From contig CAVTVQ010000006.1 of NCBI GenBank assembly GCA_963738205.1, positions 1,364,001 through 1,428,000 of the forward strand: a stretch of DNA of 64,000 nt, written 5' to 3'. The notes beneath the pieces are model-generated. The model saw only the letters and a list, made by a program, of their open reading frames with translations, had not been told where the DNA came from and searched no databases. The stretch comes from DATFQE01 sp963738205 (lineage in GTDB: Bacteria; Actinomycetota; Thermoleophilia; Gaiellales; Gaiellaceae). A program made the position numbers and the translations under genes. Of this stretch, positions 24,785 through 33,349 are shown piece after piece (positions within the stretch are counted from its first letter, which is position 1; each line of letters starts with the position of its first letter).

Positions 24785-26127
24785 GGCTCTGTGTGCACCA
24801 CGACGTCTGCTGCGGGGACGGCCGCGCGGATCCGCTCCTCGATCTCGCTGGCGCGATCGTGCGCCTCGGCCAGCGACGAAGCGGGGTCGAGCGCGAGGGA
24901 CACGTAGACGACGAGCCCCTCCGGGGTCTGGACGAAGCGCAGCTCGCGTGGAGGCTTCCCAGTCGCCTCCTGGACGAGCACGCGGACCGCGTCCGCCTCC
25001 TGGTCGGCTGCCGCGTGCCTGCCGGCCTGTGCCTCACGGAGCGGTTCGAGGTGCGTGAGCACCGAGACGACCTCGGGCAACTCGTCCTCGATCGCCTGCT
25101 CGACCTTCGACGCGACGTCGTGCGCCTGCTCGAGCGTGACGTCACCGGGCAGCTTCAGGTGGAGCGAGACCTCGTTGGCGTCGCCGAGGTTCACGACCCG
25201 GACGTTGTGCACTTCGCGGACCCCCGGCACGGTGAGCGCGGCCACCGACGCGCGCTCCCCGAGCGCTTCCTCGTGCGTCTCCGGCTCGACGTGGACGACG
25301 ATGTCGCTCTCCGGCAGCGCGCGCTGCACGGCGGCTTCCACCGCATCCGCGGCCGCGTGGCCCTGCCCAACGGCGGCTCCCGCGGGCACCCCGATGACGA
25401 CGTCCATGAAGTGCCGGCCCGCGGATTGGCGCATGCGCAGCCGCTTGAGGTGCACGGGCGGCTCCAGCCGCTCGATCGCGGAGCGCGCCGCCTCGGAGGC
25501 ATCCGCCGGGGCGCGGTCCATCAGCACGTCGACGTTCCGGCGCATCATCCGTCCGGCCGCGAGCAGGACGAGCACCGCGACGAACAGCGCCGCAGCCGAG
25601 TCCGCCTTCGGATACCCCGCGGCGGAGAGCAGGAGGCCGCCCAGGACGGCGACCGAGCCGGCCAGGTCGCCGGCGAAATGGAGCGCGTTCGCTGCGAAGG
25701 CGGGGCTCTGGTAGCGGAGTGACGCGCGGCGGGAGACGAGCGCGCGGCTCGCGTCGACGGCGATCACGACCCCGATGACAGCGAACGCATACCAGGTCGC
25801 GTCGACGCCAGGTGTGCCGCTCCCGAACAGGTGGGTGAGCGCCTTCCAGGCGATCAAGAGGCTCACCAGGACGAGGATCCCGCCCTCGGCGAGCGCGGCC
25901 AGGTGCTCCGCCCTGCCGTGCCCGTACGGATGGTGCCGGTCGGCCGGCCGGCCCGCAACGCCGACGGCGAACAGCGTCAGCAGCGCGGCGACGAGGTCGG
26001 TGGCCGAGTGCGCCGCCTCCGAGACGAGCCCGAGGCTGCCGCTCGCGAGGCCGGCGGCCAGCTTCAGCACGACGAGCGCCGCGGCAGCAGCGACAGAGAT
26101 CAGCGCGATGCGTCGCTGCGGGGTCAT
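24781..26127 (-). CDS. Cation diffusion facilitator with three C-terminal dimerisation-like domains
   Basis: 448 residues, about 150 more than a standard CDF. The membrane domain (about 1-205) has SGSLGLVSEAAHSATDLVAA and HHPYGHGRAEHLAAL in the first half, and NALHFAGDLAGSVAVLGG with the second HxxxD metal site. Three consecutive domains of about 75-80 residues follow, each ending in a similar strand (VVHVEP, VLTHLEP, VVHTEP), consistent with repeated ZT_dimer-type metal-sensing domains. It should export a divalent metal such as Zn, Mn or Fe. Start ATG 26127. Confidence 0.85.
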   Translation of the reverse strand: MTPQRRIALISVAAAAALVVLKLAAGLASGSLGLVSEAAHSATDLVAALLTLFAVGVAGRPADRHHPYGHGRAEHLAALAEGGILVLVSLLIAWKALTHLFGSGTPGVDATWYAFAVIGVVIAVDASRALVSRRASLRYQSPAFAANALHFAGDLAGSVAVLGGLLLSAAGYPKADSAAALFVAVLVLLAAGRMMRRNVDVLMDRAPADASEAARSAIERLEPPVHLKRLRMRQSAGRHFMDVVIGVPAGAAVGQGHAAADAVEAAVQRALPESDIVVHVEPETHEEALGERASVAALTVPGVREVHNVRVVNLGDANEVSLHLKLPGDVTLEQAHDVASKVEQAIEDELPEVVSVLTHLEPLREAQAGRHAAADQEADAVRVLVQEATGKPPRELRFVQTPEGLVVYVSLALDPASSLAEAHDRASEIEERIRAAVPAADVVVHTEP

Positions 26128-26171
26128 CGGCGCCGAAGGCTACGCAGTGAGCGAGGGCTGCGTGGCGGAGG

Positions 26172-27272
26172 CTAGAGGTTGCCTCTGAGCGCCTGCTCGC
26201 GCTCGATCGACTCGAACAGCGCCTTGAAGTTGCCCTCGCCGAACGTCGTGGCGCCATGCCGCTCGATCACTTCGAAGAAGACCGTCGGCCGGTCCTGGGC
26301 CGTCTTGGTGAAGATCTGCAGCAGGTAGCCGTCCTCGTCGCGGTCGGCGAGGATGCGCAGCCGCTTGAGGTCGCCGTAGTCCTCGGCGATCTCGCCGACG
26401 CGCCCCTCGACCTCCGCGTAGTACGCCTCGGGTGTGTCCAGGAAGAGCACGCCGCGCTCCTGCAGCGCTGTGACCGTGCCGACGATGTCCTCGCTCTGCA
26501 AGGCGATGTGCTGCACGCCCGGGCCGGCGTTGAACTCGAGGTACTCCTCGATCTGGCTCTTGCGCTTGCCCTCGGCCGGCTCGTTGATCGGGAACTTGAT
26601 CTTCCCGCTGCCGTCCGACATCACCTTCGACATCAGCGCCGAGTACTCGGTCTGGATCTGGTCGTCGCCGAAATGGACGATGTTCGTCATCCCGAAGACC
26701 CGCTCGTAGAAGCCGACCCAGTGGTCCATGCGGCCGAGCTCGACGTTGCCGACGACGTGGTCAAGCGTCTTGAGGCCGACACCGACGGCCGGCTGGCCGT
26801 TCTCGACGGTCGAGCGGTAGCCCGGCAGAAAGGGCCCGGCGTACTCGACGCGGTTCACGAACGTGTGGATCACGTCGCCGTAGGTTCCGATCGAGGCGAG
26901 CTCGACGCGGCCGAAATCGTCCTCCACCCACTGTGGCTCGCGGATCCCGCGCGCGCCGCGCTGCACCGCCTGGCGATACGCCTCGGCGGCGCTCGGCACC
27001 TGCAGCGCGATGTCCCTGGCTCCGTCGCCGTGGCGACACGTGAACTGCGTCACCTCGCTGTCGACGCGCAGCCCGCTCGTGAGGACGAAGCGGATGTCGC
27101 CCTGCTCGAGCACGTACGAGGCGCGGTCGCGCACGCCCGTCTCGGGCCCGGCATAGGCCGTCCTGCTGAACCCGAACGCCTGCTCGTAGAAGAAGGCCGC
27201 CTGCTTGGCGTTTCCCACCCAGAGCTCGAGGTGATCCCAACCCTCGAGGGGCATGAAGTCGGTCGAGGCCAT
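26172..27272 (-). CDS. hppD: 4-hydroxyphenylpyruvate dioxygenase
   Basis: 366 residues. It converts 4-hydroxyphenylpyruvate to homogentisate with Fe(II). Two VOC/glyoxalase-type halves are visible: WDHLELWVGNAKQAAFFYEQ with FGFSRTAYAGPET, and LDHVVGNVELGRMDHWVGFY with FGMTNIVHFGDD. The C-terminal GPGVQHIALQSEDIVGTV and GYLLQIFTKTAQDRPTVFFE carry the second and third iron ligands. ATG 27272 is 7 nt after TAAGAT. First enzyme of the local homogentisate route. Confidence 0.93.
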   Translation of the reverse strand: MASTDFMPLEGWDHLELWVGNAKQAAFFYEQAFGFSRTAYAGPETGVRDRASYVLEQGDIRFVLTSGLRVDSEVTQFTCRHGDGARDIALQVPSAAEAYRQAVQRGARGIREPQWVEDDFGRVELASIGTYGDVIHTFVNRVEYAGPFLPGYRSTVENGQPAVGVGLKTLDHVVGNVELGRMDHWVGFYERVFGMTNIVHFGDDQIQTEYSALMSKVMSDGSGKIKFPINEPAEGKRKSQIEEYLEFNAGPGVQHIALQSEDIVGTVTALQERGVLFLDTPEAYYAEVEGRVGEIAEDYGDLKRLRILADRDEDGYLLQIFTKTAQDRPTVFFEVIERHGATTFGEGNFKALFESIEREQALRGNL

Positions 27273-27282
27273 CGCTCTGATC

Positions 27283-28821
27283 TTAGAGCTTCGTCGTCGC
27301 GGCGACCTGCTCCGCAGCGACGGCCCCTGCGGCCTCCGGCGCCGCCTCCTCGAGCCCGCGCCGCAGCGGCACCTCGCGGATCCCGACCACAACAACGACG
27401 AACAGCACCACGCACACGAGCGCCGCGGCCAAGAACGCCGGCTGGAGGGCGTCGGCCAGCTGGTTGCGCAACAGGGGCGAGAGCTGCTGCACGCTCTCGC
27501 CCTCGAGGCGCACACCGGACGGCAGTCCCTGGTTCACGATCGCGCCCATCAACGTGACACCGAGGGTCGTCCCGATCGACCGCGAGAACTGCGTCAGCGC
27601 GGTCGCCGAGCCCATCGAGTCCATCGGAACGGAGTTCTGCACGGCCACGACGAACGTCTGCATCATCAGGCCGAGCCCGACGCCGGAGATCACCATGTAG
27701 GACGCCACCCGGCCCGTGGTGGTGGATGCGTCCATCGTCCCGAGCAACATCAGCCCGGTTCCCAACACGATCGGCCCGGCGACGGCGTTCGGCTTGTAGC
27801 GCCCCTTCCACGAGATCCACTGGCCCGAGAGGATGCTCGTCACGACGACGGCGAGCATGAAAGGCGTCAGGACGGCGCCGGACGACGTGGCCGACGAGCC
27901 GATCACCCCCTGGACGAACAGCGGCACGAACGCAATCACCCCGAACATCGCCATTCCCGCGAGGCCGGTGGCGAGAATGCCGGCCGCGACCGTGGAGCGT
28001 CGCAGGAGCTCGAAGGGCAGGATCGGCTCCCGCACACGCCGCTCGACCAACCCGAAGGCAGCGAGGAGCAGTGCCGACAGCGCCAGCGCTCCCAGAACCT
28101 GTGGCGAGTCCCAGGCGTACTGGTGCCCGCCCCAGCTCAGCCCGAGCATCAGCGCGCCGATCCCGCCGGCCAGCAGCGCGGCCCCGCGGTAGTCCACGGA
28201 GTGGTGCAGCCGCGGCGCCCGCCTCGGCATTGTCAGCGCGATCACGGTGAGCGCCAGCGCGCCGACCGGGACGTTGACGAAGAAGATCCAGCGCCAGCTG
28301 GCGTTGTCGACGATCACGCCGCCGATCGCAGGCCCGGCGATCGAGCCGATCGCGAAGGTGACGCCGATCAGCCCCTGCCAGCGGCCGCGGGCCCTCGGGG
28401 GGACGATCCGGCCGATCGTCGCGTGCGTGAGCGCGAACAGGCCGCCGGCGCCGATGCCCTGGACGGCCCGGAACGCGATCAGCTCGGGCATCCCCCACGC
28501 GAGACCGCAGAGCACCGAGCCGAGCACGAAGATCCCGATCGCGAAGACGAAGAGCGGCTTCGAGCCGTAGATGTCGCCGAGCTTCCCGTACAGCGGCACG
28601 GTCACGGTCATCGCGAGCACGTAGGCCGTGAAGACCCACGAGTACAGGCCGAGGCCGCCGAGGTCCGAGACGACCCGCGGCAACGCCGTCGCGACGATCG
28701 TCTGGTCGAGCGAGGCGAGCAACAACGCCGCCATCAGGCCGGAGTAGATGGCGAGGATCCGCCCGAAGGTAAGCCGGTATCCGGGCGGCTGCCGCCGCAT
28801 CCACGCGCGTATTGCTGTCAC
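27283..28821 (-). CDS. MFS transporter, DHA2 (EmrB/QacA) type
   Basis: 512 residues and 14 predicted helices. LASLDQTIVATALPRVVSDL is the DHA2 first-helix motif. GKLGDIYGSKPLFVFAI is motif A, and LIGVTFAIGSIAGPAIGGVI is antiporter motif C. Drug/H+ antiport is the usual role of this group, and the substrate is unknown. The GTG at 28821 lies 6 nt after TAGATT, probably leaderless. It follows the APH-like gene, whose stop is 9 nt upstream of this start. Confidence 0.88.
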   Translation of the reverse strand: MTAIRAWMRRQPPGYRLTFGRILAIYSGLMAALLLASLDQTIVATALPRVVSDLGGLGLYSWVFTAYVLAMTVTVPLYGKLGDIYGSKPLFVFAIGIFVLGSVLCGLAWGMPELIAFRAVQGIGAGGLFALTHATIGRIVPPRARGRWQGLIGVTFAIGSIAGPAIGGVIVDNASWRWIFFVNVPVGALALTVIALTMPRRAPRLHHSVDYRGAALLAGGIGALMLGLSWGGHQYAWDSPQVLGALALSALLLAAFGLVERRVREPILPFELLRRSTVAAGILATGLAGMAMFGVIAFVPLFVQGVIGSSATSSGAVLTPFMLAVVVTSILSGQWISWKGRYKPNAVAGPIVLGTGLMLLGTMDASTTTGRVASYMVISGVGLGLMMQTFVVAVQNSVPMDSMGSATALTQFSRSIGTTLGVTLMGAIVNQGLPSGVRLEGESVQQLSPLLRNQLADALQPAFLAAALVCVVLFVVVVVGIREVPLRRGLEEAAPEAAGAVAAEQVAATTKL

Positions 28822-28830
28822 TTTCGAAAT

Positions 28831-29684
28831 CTACCCGGGCGGACGCAGGCCAAGCTCACGCGCTGCCCAGGGCAGCGCGACTCGAAGCTGGGCGAGCTGG
28901 AAGGAGCGGACGTGCGGCGCCGTGGGCGGCGCGGGCAGCCCCGCGCGACAGCCGAAGAAGCCCGCGAGCAGCGCCGCGAAGCCCGGCGCTCCTGGCAGGA
29001 TCTCGTCCGGCTCCGGTCCGCCCTCGAGCCGTAGCGACGGCAGCCAGGCAGCGACGTCGAGCTCGGGATTGCCGACGCTCGCGTGGTTCCAGTCGACGAG
29101 CACTGCTCCGCGCTCGGCGATGCACAGGTTGTCGCTGCGGACGTCGAGATGCAGGAGGCGTCGCCCTCGATCGGGGCCGTCTCGCTGGCCTTGCGGAACG
29201 CCAGGAGGGCGTCCTCCAGCCACTCCGGAGAGCAGACACCGAGGGACAGGAACGGCGCTGGATCGTCCTCGATCTCGCGCCAGCCGAGAACGAGGTCGTC
29301 CCGATGCACATCGATCGCAGGCAGCATCGGGGGAGAAGTCGTGGCGGCGACCGCAGCCAGCGTCTCCAGGACCGCGTCGATCTTCGAGTCGTCCCAGGGC
29401 GGCGGCCACTGCGCGGCCCGCAGATCCTCCAGCACGAGCAGCGGTGGGTCGCCCGCGTCCATGGCAAGCAGCGCCGGCATGAAGGGGCCGCTGAGCGCGC
29501 CGAAGACCCGCTGCTCGTCGCGGATGAACCCTGCCGTGACGGACTCGGTCGCCGCCTTCACGAACGCGGTCGAGCCGTCAGCCAGCTCGGCGATGGCGTG
29601 GAACCCCACGGTGTAGCCGGAGCTCTCCACGCGCGTGAGCGCCCGCACCTCCGTTCCCAGGAGCCCGCTGAGACGCTCGATCAC
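28831..29684 (-). CDS. APH-family phosphotransferase, frameshifted near 29157
   Basis: Repaired length is about 284 residues. VFGALSGPFMPALLAMD and PPLLVLEDLRAAQWPPPW form the N-lobe and hinge of an aminoglycoside-phosphotransferase/choline-kinase-like fold. After EGDA the raw frame turns to Ser/Thr/Arg nonsense. In the next frame LLHLDVRSDNLCI (catalytic HxD...N) and AVLVDWNHASVGNPELDVAA (DxxxA metal site) continue to a stop at 28831. Adding one C at about 29157 repairs it. GTG 29684 is 7 nt after TAGCCT. Substrate unknown; resistance cannot be inferred. Confidence 0.75.
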
Positions 29685-29711
29685 CAGGAAGAGGCTAGTA
29701 ACCTCCGCGCC
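29685..29711. promoter_or_regulatory. Overlapping divergent -10 boxes
   Basis: Only 27 bp separate two divergent start codons. A minus-strand TAGCCT (29692-29697) lies 7 nt before GTG 29684, and a plus-strand TAACCT (29699-29704) lies 7 nt before GTG 29712. The boxes are adjacent, so only one RNA polymerase could occupy the site at a time. Confidence 0.5.
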
Positions 29712-29996
29712 GTGAGCCGAGATCCGATCATGGAAGCCATCGACGAGGTCGTCGGGCCGGCGACGCCGCACTTCGCCTACCAGCTTCGCGCGCGCGTGCG
29801 CGAGCTGATCGAGGATCTGCCGCCCGACCATCCTGCGCGCCGCTACGGCGAGGAGAGGATGGAGTACCTCGACCGGCTCGGCCACGCGTCCTCGAAGGCG
29901 GAGGAGGGCGAGCGCGAGCCCAAGGACCGGCCCGGCTGGGAGACGATCCCGAGCGCCGCGCCCGCCGACGAGCCTCTGCCGTCCCGTCGAGCGTGA
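29712..29996 (+). CDS. Small hypothetical protein upstream of fabL
   Basis: 94 residues: AIDEVVGPATPHFAYQLRAR, VRELIEDLPPDHPARRYGEE and a charged Glu/Lys/Arg/Pro tail. No family recognised. GTG 29712 is supported by a TAACCT box 7 nt upstream; ATG 29730 is the alternative. Its stop overlaps the fabL-like start (GTGA), so the two are cotranscribed and coupled. Confidence 0.65.
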   Translation: MSRDPIMEAIDEVVGPATPHFAYQLRARVRELIEDLPPDHPARRYGEERMEYLDRLGHASSKAEEGEREPKDRPGWETIPSAAPADEPLPSRRA

Positions 29997-30730
29997 GCCA
30001 CCAGGGCCGGTCGGTCTTCGTGAGCGGCGGCTCACGAGGGATCGGCCGCGAGATCGCGCTGCGCTTCGCCGACGAGGGAGCCGCGAAGGTCGCGATCGGG
30101 TATCTGCGAAACGACCGAGCGGCCGAGGAGACTGCCGCCGAGCTGACGAAGCGCGGCGCCGAGGCCGTGCTCGTCCGCGGGAACGTCTCGTCCGAGCGCG
30201 TCGCCCGCGAGGTCGGGGAGCTGGGGCCGCTCGACGTCATCGTCCACAGCGCGGCGACCGGCGTGATCCGGCCGGCGCTCGAGACCGAGGACAAGCACTG
30301 GGACTGGACGCTGAACGCCAACGCACGCTCGCTGCTCTCGCTCACGCGTGCCGCCGCTCCCTCGATGCCCGAAGGCTCCGCAATCGTCGCGGTGTCCAGC
30401 CTCGGCGCCCAGCGCGTGCTCGAGAACTACGTCCTGGTCGGCACGTCGAAGGCGGCGCTCGAGGCTCTCGTCCGCTACCTCGGCGTCGAGCTCGCCCCGC
30501 GCGGGATCCGCGTCAACGCCGTCTCGGGCGGGGTCGTGGAGACGGGCGCCCTGGCGCACTTCCCCAACCGCGAGGAGATGCTGAAGGCAGGCCGCGAGCG
30601 CACCCCTGCAGGCCGCATGGTCGAGCCGCAGGACATCGCCGACGCGGTGCTCTTCCTCGCCTCCCCGCAGGCGAAGATGATCGTCGGCCAGACGATCGTC
30701 GTCGACGGCGGCTTCTCGCTACCGGCTTGA
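29993..30730 (+). CDS. fabL: Short-chain dehydrogenase, FabL-like enoyl-ACP reductase III
   Basis: 245 residues. An SDR with VFVSGGSRGIGREIALRFAD (NADP-binding TGxxxGxG variant), GPLDVIVHSAATGVIRPALE, and SSLGAQRVLENYVLVGTSKA, where the catalytic Tyr sits in YxxxGxSK. ALEALVRYLGVELAPRGIRV and VETGALAHFPNREEML follow, then GQTIVVDGGFSL. The LENY.xVGxSKAALEALxRYL and HFPNREE signatures match Bacillus FabL (enoyl-ACP reductase III) closely, rather than generic SDRs. It would reduce enoyl-ACP in fatty-acid elongation. Other fatty-acid genes are not adjacent. Confidence 0.78.
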   Translation: MSHQGRSVFVSGGSRGIGREIALRFADEGAAKVAIGYLRNDRAAEETAAELTKRGAEAVLVRGNVSSERVAREVGELGPLDVIVHSAATGVIRPALETEDKHWDWTLNANARSLLSLTRAAAPSMPEGSAIVAVSSLGAQRVLENYVLVGTSKAALEALVRYLGVELAPRGIRVNAVSGGVVETGALAHFPNREEMLKAGRERTPAGRMVEPQDIADAVLFLASPQAKMIVGQTIVVDGGFSLPA

Positions 30731-30740
30731 GCGGACGACT

Positions 30741-31451
30741 CTACTTGTGGGTCGCGTACCAGTCCAAGAAGCGCTTCTCGAGGTTGTACGCCTGCATCTC
30801 GTGCGGGCTGCTGTCCATCATGTCGAGGTCCTCGCGCATGACGAGGCGCTTGGCGATCGTCAGCGCGCTGAGCCCGAAGTAGCTGGTGAGAAACTTCGTG
30901 CGTCCCAGGACGCCGTACTGGGTGACGTGGACGAGCTCGTGGATGTAGTCCTGGATCCTGAGCTCGCCGTTGACGAAAACGTAGTTGTCGAGCGTCATGG
31001 CCTTCGCGCCGGACTGCACGTCGAGGATCCAGCCGCCTTTGTAGAAGCGAGGCGAATGCGTGAGCGCCTTGACGAGGATGGCCCCATCGATCACAGAGTC
31101 CTGGGCGTACTCGAGGAGCTTCTCTTTGTACTTGTCAGGAACCGAGATCCGGTCGGCCATCGCCCGGTTCGTTTGGATCGCCACCTCGAAGGGGCCCGAT
31201 AGCGGATCAGCAATCGATCCGATGCCCGGAAACTTGATCCCCGTGAGCTCCCCGACCGGCCCAAGAGGATTCCACGGCGTCGGGATGTAGTCGTACCAGT
31301 CTCGCTGAAGGACGCGCCCGACCGCCGCGTTCCCGGCGGTCCTCTGCAACGCCAGGATGCGCTCCTCCGGACGCACAAACTCCGGTGCGAGGCGGGCTGG
31401 CTCCGGGATCGGATCGCGTTCGCGCACCTGTCGTTCTCGTACCAGCGTCAC
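30741..31451 (-). CDS. HELVH putative metallopeptidase-like protein with LQRTAGNAAV motif (paralogue 1)
   Basis: 236 residues. Near the N-terminus, ERILALQRTAGNAAVGRVLQ matches the short motif found at the start of many actinobacterial DUF4157/eCIS-associated proteins. The C-terminal half has YIHELVHVTQYGVLG, whose HELVH fits an HExxH zinc site (about residue 170). SSPHEMQAYNLEKRFLDWY could supply the third ligand Glu. SGAKAMTLDNYVFVNGELR lies between. No signal peptide is seen. No secretion or contractile-tail gene is in the window. A close tandem copy lies upstream. Function unknown. Confidence 0.75.
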   Translation of the reverse strand: MTLVRERQVRERDPIPEPARLAPEFVRPEERILALQRTAGNAAVGRVLQRDWYDYIPTPWNPLGPVGELTGIKFPGIGSIADPLSGPFEVAIQTNRAMADRISVPDKYKEKLLEYAQDSVIDGAILVKALTHSPRFYKGGWILDVQSGAKAMTLDNYVFVNGELRIQDYIHELVHVTQYGVLGRTKFLTSYFGLSALTIAKRLVMREDLDMMDSSPHEMQAYNLEKRFLDWYATHK

Positions 31452-31460
31452 GCCACATCG

Positions 31461-31489
31461 AGCGTACTCGGGTCCGTAGGTGCGGGCAA
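31461..31489 (-). promoter_or_regulatory. Promoter of HELVH paralogue 1
   Basis: On the minus strand TTGCCC (31489-31484), a 17-nt spacer and TACGCT (31466-31461) form a sigma70-type promoter whose start site would lie 3-4 nt before GTG 31451. The spacer ends CCCGAG, as in paralogue 2. Confidence 0.65.
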
Positions 31490-31547
31490 CGATGCAGAAT
31501 CGAATCGGCCGGTCGTCCGCTCGAGGAGCTCCGTAAGCTATGCGGCC

Positions 31548-32195
31548 CTAAGCGTTGTGACCCCACCAAGCCATGAATCGCTCGGCGAGGTTGTACGCCT
31601 GCATCTCGTGCGGACTGCTTTCCATCATGTTCAGCGGCTCACGCATGACGAACCGCTTCGCGATCGTCGCCGCGCTCAGGCCGAAGTAGCTGGCGAGGAA
31701 CGCCGACCGCCCTAACGCCGCGTACTGGGTCACGTGCACCAGCTCGTGGATGTACGTGTCGAGGTCGAGCTCGCCGCGGACGAAGATGTAGGTGTCGAGC
31801 GTCATCGCCTTGGCGCCCGTCTGCACGTCGAGGATCCAGCCACCCTTGTAGAACTTCGGGCCCCGGGCGAGCGCCGGCAGCAACATCACGCCATCGGCCG
31901 GATTTGCCGCGGAGTACTCGATCAGCTTCTGGCGGAAGTACGGGTTGACCGTGATGCGGTCGGCCATCGCGCGGTTCGTCTGCATGGCCCCTTCGAAGAT
32001 GCCGGCCAGCGGGTCGGTCGGAGTGGGCATCCAGTCCGGCAGGACGCTCCAGCGCTGGATCATCCGAGCGGTCGCGGCGTTGCCGGCACTCGTCTGGAGC
32101 GCGAGCACCTGTCCGACCTGCGGCGGAACGTCAACGGTCGAGTTCTCACCACGGGCGGAGGCTGGTGCCTGCTGCTCGCTCTGTCGAGTCTGCAT
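31548..32195 (-). CDS. HELVH putative metallopeptidase-like protein (paralogue 2)
   Basis: 215 residues from ATG 32195. VGQVLALQTSAGNAATARMI is the degenerate N-terminal motif, YIHELVHVTQYAALG the HExxH site, and SSPHEMQAYNLAERFMAW the putative third-ligand helix. The middle and C-terminal parts are nearly identical to paralogue 1, with the same KFYKGGWILDVQ and AKAMTLD segments. The N-terminal 60 residues differ strongly, so this is a tandem duplication with a diverged head. I rejected the earlier GTG 32204 because it lies 3 nt from the -10 box and would not be transcribed. Confidence 0.75.
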   Translation of the reverse strand: MQTRQSEQQAPASARGENSTVDVPPQVGQVLALQTSAGNAATARMIQRWSVLPDWMPTPTDPLAGIFEGAMQTNRAMADRITVNPYFRQKLIEYSAANPADGVMLLPALARGPKFYKGGWILDVQTGAKAMTLDTYIFVRGELDLDTYIHELVHVTQYAALGRSAFLASYFGLSAATIAKRFVMREPLNMMESSPHEMQAYNLAERFMAWWGHNA

Positions 32196-32207
32196 CCCCG
32201 CCACCCG

Positions 32208-32236
32208 AGCGTACTCGGGCGCAGGGGCGGCTTCAA
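32208..32236 (-). promoter_or_regulatory. Promoter of HELVH paralogue 2
   Basis: TTGAAG (32236-32231), a 17-nt spacer and TACGCT (32213-32208) on the minus strand. The -35 box overlaps the last codons of the proline dehydrogenase gene. The spacer end and -10 (CCCGAGTACGCTCG) are identical to those of paralogue 1, so the promoter was duplicated with the gene. Confidence 0.65.
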
Positions 32237-33156
32237 GAGCCGTTTCGTCCCGGGACGAGCCGGCCGATCGTGTCGGCCGCGATGTACCCCGCGATCTTCG
32301 GATTCTCCTGCAGGCGTCGAAGCGAGTACGCGTACCAGTGCTCGCCGTAGGGGACGTAGATCCGCACGCGATGGCCCGCCGCCACGAGGTCGTCGCCGAG
32401 GCGCTTCCGCACGCCGAGCAGCATCTGGAACTCGTACTCGTCGCGCGCGAGCCCGTGCTCCTCGACGAGTCGCTTGCCCTCGTCGATCAGCCACTCGTCG
32501 TGCGTCGCGATCCCCACGTAGAAACCGGCCTCCAGCAGCGCGCCGAGCGTCTCGACGTAGTTGTCGCGCACCTCGTCGAACTCCTGGAAGGCAAGCTCGG
32601 AGGGCTCCAGGTAAATCCCCTTGCAGAGCCGAACGTTCGGAGTCAGGTCGGCGAGCGCCTCGACGTCGTCGAGCGTCCGCCTGAGCCGTGCCTGCAGCAC
32701 GACTCCGAGGTTCGCCAGCCCCGCCTCGCGCAGCTCGCGGTACATCCGCAACGTGTCGTCGGTGGTGGTCGAGTCCTCCATGTCGATGCGCACGAAGTTG
32801 CCGATCTCGCAGGCGTGCCGCACCACGGTCTCGAGGTTGCGCCGCGCGACGTCGTACCCGAGCGTCAGCCCCAGTGCGGTCGGCTTGACGCTGACGTTCG
32901 AGTCCAGGCCCTGCGTCTTGATCGCCTCGAAGACGTCGTGATAGGCGCGGACGATCGCGTCGGCCTCGTCGGCGCTCCTGATCTCCTCGCCGAGGACGTC
33001 GATCGTCGCCAGCTTCTGCTCGTCGTTGAGCGCCGCGACGACGCGCAAGGCGTCGCCGATATCGATGCCGGCGATGTAGCGCGAGGAGATCCGTCGCACG
33101 ACCCCTTTGGGCATAGCCGGAAGGACGCTGACGATCGCGCGGTCGAACAGAGCCAC
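32233..33156 (-). CDS. Proline dehydrogenase
   Basis: 307 residues, a monofunctional PRODH barrel. It oxidises proline to pyrroline-5-carboxylate with FAD. NVSVKPTALGLTLGYD, NFVRIDMEDSTTTDDTLRMY, VRLCKGIYLEPSELAF, YVGIATHDEWLID and EFQMLLGVRKRLGDDL are family motifs, ending with the conserved VRIYVPYGEHWYAYSLRRL. The start is GTG 33156, 8 nt after TAGACT. No P5C dehydrogenase gene is adjacent. Confidence 0.92.
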   Translation of the reverse strand: MALFDRAIVSVLPAMPKGVVRRISSRYIAGIDIGDALRVVAALNDEQKLATIDVLGEEIRSADEADAIVRAYHDVFEAIKTQGLDSNVSVKPTALGLTLGYDVARRNLETVVRHACEIGNFVRIDMEDSTTTDDTLRMYRELREAGLANLGVVLQARLRRTLDDVEALADLTPNVRLCKGIYLEPSELAFQEFDEVRDNYVETLGALLEAGFYVGIATHDEWLIDEGKRLVEEHGLARDEYEFQMLLGVRKRLGDDLVAAGHRVRIYVPYGEHWYAYSLRRLQENPKIAGYIAADTIGRLVPGRNGS

Positions 33157-33349
33157 CGGAGCGGAGTCTAGGAGGGTTTGGCGGGACGTCGCTTCGTTGT
33201 CGGGGTGGGATGGTCGTTCCGAGGCAAGGACGCAGGGAGTGTTCGTATGCGCAGCTATACGGGCACGACCGATGACGCGGCCTCGGGGCGAGCAGCGCGG
33301 CCCGACGGCTCAGCGCCGTTTCGCCAAGCCCTCCTTAGTTGTCGTTGGC

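Noticed and set aside
30741..32195. Contractile injection system locus
   Set aside because: Only cargo-style proteins are present; no sheath, tube, baseplate or AAA gene is seen.
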